From positions 1-64,000 of the forward strand of contig JAWUVI010000009.1 of the NCBI GenBank assembly GCA_034112445.1: a stretch of 64,000 nucleotides of DNA, read 5' to 3'. Source of the DNA: Pelagadaptatus sp034112445 (GTDB lineage: Bacteria; Pseudomonadota; Gammaproteobacteria; Pseudomonadales; Cellvibrionaceae). The notes under the pieces are model-generated. The model had not been told where the DNA came from. It was given only the letters and a program-made list of their open reading frames with translations, and did no database searches. Position 1 is the first letter of the stretch, and each line of letters begins with the position of its first letter. The translations under genes and the position numbers were made by a program. Below are positions 61,161 to 64,000 of the stretch, piece after piece.

Positions 61161-62341
61161 TGACCGAATGCTTGTCTGTATTAGGTTCAACAGGGTCTAT
61201 TGGGGTTAGTACGTTAGAGGTTGTTGCCCTTCACCCTGAGCGTTACAAAATATTTGCCTTAACCGCTAATACATCAGTCGATGCGTTATTTCAGCAATGC
61301 CTTAAATATCAGCCCAAATACGCAGTATTAAGAGATGTGAATTCGGCGGATAAGTTACGAGCTCAATTCCAATCTGAGTCTATTGATACGCAAGTGTTGT
61401 CTGGGCATCAGGGGCTGATTTTTGTCTCTGAACACGATGCGGTAACTTCTGTGATGGCGGCCATTGTTGGTGCAGCAGGACTAGAACCAACCTTGGCCGC
61501 TGTGCAAAAGGGTAAAAAAGTATTGCTGGCCAATAAAGAGTCGTTGGTTATGGCCGGCGGTTTATTTATGGAGGCGGTTGCACAAGCAGGCGCTCAATTA
61601 TTGCCAATTGATAGCGAGCACAACGCAATCTTTCAGTGCATGCCAAAAGATCATAAAAGTTTTTCTCAATCGGGTATTCGTAAAATATTACTGACTGGCT
61701 CGGGCGGGCCGTTTCGGACAAAATCTATTGATCAGCTAATAGGTGTAACGCCAGAGCAAGCGTGTGCTCATCCTAATTGGAGTATGGGTCGTAAGATATC
61801 GGTTGATTCTGCTACGATGATGAATAAAGGCTTAGAATTTATAGAAGCTTGTTGGATGTTTGATGTTAAGCCCAGCGATATCGACGTGGTTATTCATCCG
61901 CAAAGTATTATTCATTCGATGGTTGAATACGTTGATGGGTCGGTGTTAGCTCAGTTGGGTAATCCAGATATGAGAACGCCTATTGCTCATGCTATGGCGT
62001 GGCCCGAGCGAATTGAGTCAGGGGTAGCCAGTTTAGATTTTCTTACGGTGTCACGATTTGATTTCGAAGCGCCAAATTTTGATCGCTTCCCATGCTTGAA
62101 ATTGGCAATGGATGTAGCAAAAGAAGGGAATGCCTTAGCCGCTACTCTCAATGCGGCCAATGAAGTAGCGGTTGAAGCCTTTTTAGATAAGCGTATTGCA
62201 TTTACTTCCATTGCAGCGGTTATCGATTCTGTTTTACAAAAGACGGATGCCATTGAACCGTCTAGTTTAGCCGTGGTCAAACATGCAGATGCAGAGGCTC
62301 GGCGTTTAACCCATAGTGTTTTATCGGGTTTTCTCTTGTGA
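61160..62341 (+). CDS. ispC: 1-Deoxy-D-xylulose 5-phosphate reductoisomerase
   Basis: Second enzyme of the MEP isoprenoid pathway (DXR), the fosmidomycin target. The ATG at 61160 overlaps the cdsA stop by 1 nt; an upstream TTG at 61148 is not needed. The 393 residues have the NADPH motif LGSTGSIGVSTLEVV, VLLANKESLVMAG, the metal site PIDSEHNAIFQC and HPNWSMGRKISVDSATMMNKGLE. The product feeds the isoprenoid needed by UppS two genes upstream. Confidence 0.97.
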   Translation: MTECLSVLGSTGSIGVSTLEVVALHPERYKIFALTANTSVDALFQQCLKYQPKYAVLRDVNSADKLRAQFQSESIDTQVLSGHQGLIFVSEHDAVTSVMAAIVGAAGLEPTLAAVQKGKKVLLANKESLVMAGGLFMEAVAQAGAQLLPIDSEHNAIFQCMPKDHKSFSQSGIRKILLTGSGGPFRTKSIDQLIGVTPEQACAHPNWSMGRKISVDSATMMNKGLEFIEACWMFDVKPSDIDVVIHPQSIIHSMVEYVDGSVLAQLGNPDMRTPIAHAMAWPERIESGVASLDFLTVSRFDFEAPNFDRFPCLKLAMDVAKEGNALAATLNAANEVAVEAFLDKRIAFTSIAAVIDSVLQKTDAIEPSSLAVVKHADAEARRLTHSVLSGFLL

Positions 62342-62365
62342 TAAGAAGCTTTAAAATTTTAGTTC

Positions 62366-62436
62366 TATAGCGCATCCCTATAACTCACCCTTATAGTTCA
62401 GCCTTATAACTCAAATTTATAGCTCAAATTCATAAC
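62366..62436 (+). repeat. 13-bp degenerate tandem repeat between ispC and rseP
   Basis: TATA/CATA anchors recur at 62366, 62379, 62392, 62405, 62418 and 62431, an exact 13-bp period over six units of the form (T/C)ATA(A/G)(C/T)TCA plus four variable bases. The tract begins 25 bp after the ispC stop. Confidence 0.85.
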
Positions 62437-62486
62437 AACGCTACTCTTAATGAATGTGTCATAAATATACTTCGAGGTTTAGATAG

Positions 62487-63845
62487 ATGATCGATAGTTT
62501 ACTCACTGTACTGTGGTTTTTAGTGGCGCTTGGCGTGTTGGTTACGGTGCATGAGTTTGGCCACTTTTATGTGGCAAGACGTTGTGGTGTGAAGGTATTA
62601 CGATTTTCAGTGGGTTTTGGTAAGCAATTGTGGACGTGGACCGATAAGCAAGGCACTGACTATAGTCTGTCGGCCATACCCCTTGGTGGTTACGTCAAAA
62701 TGTTGGATGAGCGCGAGGCGGAAGTGTCGGCCTCAGAGGTTGATCAAGCGTTTAACCGCAAAGGCCCTTGGGCAAGAATTGCTATTGTTGCCGCTGGTCC
62801 TTTTGCCAATTTCGTTTTAGCGGTAGTGCTCTTCTGGATTATGCTGATTCCCGGCACAACTGATTTGTCTCCTGTTATTGGCGTTGTCGATAAGGGATCG
62901 ATTGCCGCTGAAGCTGGATTAGAGGTCGGACAAGAAATTGTTGCTGTCGACGGGGAGCCAACGACCACGCGCCAAGCGGTTTTACAGCAATTAGTTTATC
63001 GCATGGGTGAGACGGGAACGATTACCTTTACGAGTAAATACCCTGAATCAACGTTGCAGTACCAGTCAGAAGCTCAGTTGGTCGATTGGCTAAAGGGTGA
63101 GGGTGACCCCGATGTTGTAGAAAGTATCGGTATTTCCTTCTATCAACCAGCATTTAAATCGCTTATCAGCCAGGTCGTTGACGAAAGTCCTGCGCAGCGA
63201 GCTGGCTTAAAGCCTGGTGATGAAATTATCGGTGCCGATGGCGCCGTTATTCCGAGCTGGACTGAGTGGGTTGCTTATGTTCGTGCACGACCAAATCAAC
63301 AGATAGCTATAGATGTTCAGCGTAATGGCGAACTGTTTAATCTCAATATCACTCCTGAACCGATAACCTTGGATAATGGTGAGGTTATTGGCCGGGTTGG
63401 AGTGGGTGTGGTTTTGCCTGAATACCCGGAGCACATGCTCAGAACCCAACACTACTCCTTGCTTGAAGCTGGGGTGAAAGCGGCTGAAAAAACGTGGGAT
63501 ACTTCTGTTTTTGTGCTCATGTCCTTAAAAAAGCTAATTGTTGGAGAAATATCAACGAAAAACTTGAGTGGACCCATCACGATTGCTAAAGTGGCGGGCG
63601 CTTCTGCGAAGGCGGGAATGAGTTATTATGTTGGCTTTTTAGCCTTGCTCAGTATCAGTCTGGGCGTGTTTAACTTATTACCTATTCCGGTATTGGATGG
63701 GGGACATTTGTTCTACTACCTCATAGAGGTTATTAAGGGCAGTCCGGTATCGGAAAAAGTGCAAATGATTGGCTATCAAATGGGGTTGGTTCTGGTTGCT
63801 GGGGTTATGGTTTTGGCCTTGTATAACGATGTTATGCGGCTGTAG
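62487..63845 (+). CDS. rseP: Site-2 intramembrane protease RseP
   Basis: Zinc metalloprotease of the inner membrane that cleaves anti-sigma factor RseA after DegS and clears remnant signal peptides. The 452 residues start with a membrane helix carrying HEFGH (HExxH). Two PDZ domains occupy about residues 120-220 and 225-305, the second opening VVDESPAQRAGLKPGDEI. The C-terminal helix has the third ligand motif NLLPIPVLDGGH. It is the last complete gene of the operon; bamA would be expected next. Confidence 0.96.
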   Translation: MIDSLLTVLWFLVALGVLVTVHEFGHFYVARRCGVKVLRFSVGFGKQLWTWTDKQGTDYSLSAIPLGGYVKMLDEREAEVSASEVDQAFNRKGPWARIAIVAAGPFANFVLAVVLFWIMLIPGTTDLSPVIGVVDKGSIAAEAGLEVGQEIVAVDGEPTTTRQAVLQQLVYRMGETGTITFTSKYPESTLQYQSEAQLVDWLKGEGDPDVVESIGISFYQPAFKSLISQVVDESPAQRAGLKPGDEIIGADGAVIPSWTEWVAYVRARPNQQIAIDVQRNGELFNLNITPEPITLDNGEVIGRVGVGVVLPEYPEHMLRTQHYSLLEAGVKAAEKTWDTSVFVLMSLKKLIVGEISTKNLSGPITIAKVAGASAKAGMSYYVGFLALLSISLGVFNLLPIPVLDGGHLFYYLIEVIKGSPVSEKVQMIGYQMGLVLVAGVMVLALYNDVMRL

Positions 63846-63996
63846 TCATTCCATAGGTGATTTTGAAATAGGGCAGCTTAGAACGCGAGCAGTCTTGCAG
63901 TTTCAATCTTTGATATAGTAATGATCGAATATCGGTTGTAGAGAAGCACAAGCTTTGATCTGCAGCCAAAACTAACAATAACATTAGAAAAAAAAT

Positions 63997-64000
63997 ATGA
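63997..64000 (+). CDS. Possible start codon of the next gene
   Basis: An ATG at 63997 stands at the window end, 151 bp after rseP. Gene order in relatives predicts bamA here, but only four bases are visible, so identity is inferred from context. The 63846-63996 gap shows nothing else I recognise. Confidence 0.25.

Overview
The window is ordinary chromosome of a free-living Gram-negative gammaproteobacterium. Gene content and order point to a marine member of the Pseudomonadales/Cellvibrionales side. The order dapD - arsC-like - dapC - glnD - map, divergent from rpsB - tsf - pyrH - frr - uppS - cdsA - ispC - rseP, and the pair dapA - bamC, are the arrangements I know from pseudomonads and relatives. 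I see no phage, insertion sequence, CRISPR array, rRNA or tRNA. Base composition looks moderate (by eye mid-40s % GC, not counted).

Layout. 0-7 kb: the end of djlA, a PAS-GGDEF diguanylate cyclase, and a copper/silver RND efflux pair (cusBA) behind a small Met/Cys-rich secreted protein. 7-13.7 kb: an accessory stretch with two orphan solute-binding-like proteins, a VanZ-like protein, a YjbR protein, a secreted PLC/P1-nuclease-fold protein, a PAP2 phosphatase behind a Pho box, yebG behind a LexA box, an EAL-domain gene remnant and a thioesterase. 13.8-21 kb: acyl-CoA dehydrogenase, bepA divergent from tusA-perM, and a pitrilysin-like protease. 21-25.5 kb: aceE-aceF. 25.6-31.7 kb: modBC and modA on the minus strand, split by selO on the plus strand, with a glycosyltransferase-like gene and miaE upstream of modA. 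31.8-37 kb: fabV, two metallo-beta-lactamase-fold hydrolases and dapA-bamC. 37-45.4 kb: a 630-bp gene-free AT-rich stretch, PilZ, LRR lipoprotein, OmpA-like lipoprotein, HDOD protein, rsmJ, a crotonase, a CoA-transferase/racemase-family protein, Hpt and a RIO kinase. 45.4-56 kb: an ABC1/UbiB-type kinase and the minus-strand dapE, hydrolase, dapD, arsC-like, nth, dapC, glnD and map genes. 56-64 kb: rpsB to rseP, with the first codon of the next gene (probably bamA) at the last bases.

How the genes work together. dapA, dapC, dapD and dapE cover four steps of the succinylase route to diaminopimelate and lysine. uppS, cdsA, ispC, rseP and bamC serve isoprenoid carrier, phospholipid and envelope biogenesis and outer-membrane quality control, joined by bepA. 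rpsB, tsf, frr and map serve translation, and pyrH supplies UDP/UTP. Second-messenger and signalling parts (GGDEF, PilZ, HDOD, Hpt, EAL remnant) are scattered.

The most unusual thing I see is a recurring DNA pattern: short, degenerate tandem repeats (unit 4-27 bp, 2-7 copies) placed at gene ends, often containing or touching a stop codon (djlA, cusA, aceF/modC, the RIO kinase and its convergent neighbour, dapE, ispC; also near nth), plus an in-frame 15-bp x3 expansion at the dapE N-terminus. I did not find a clearly new multi-gene system.
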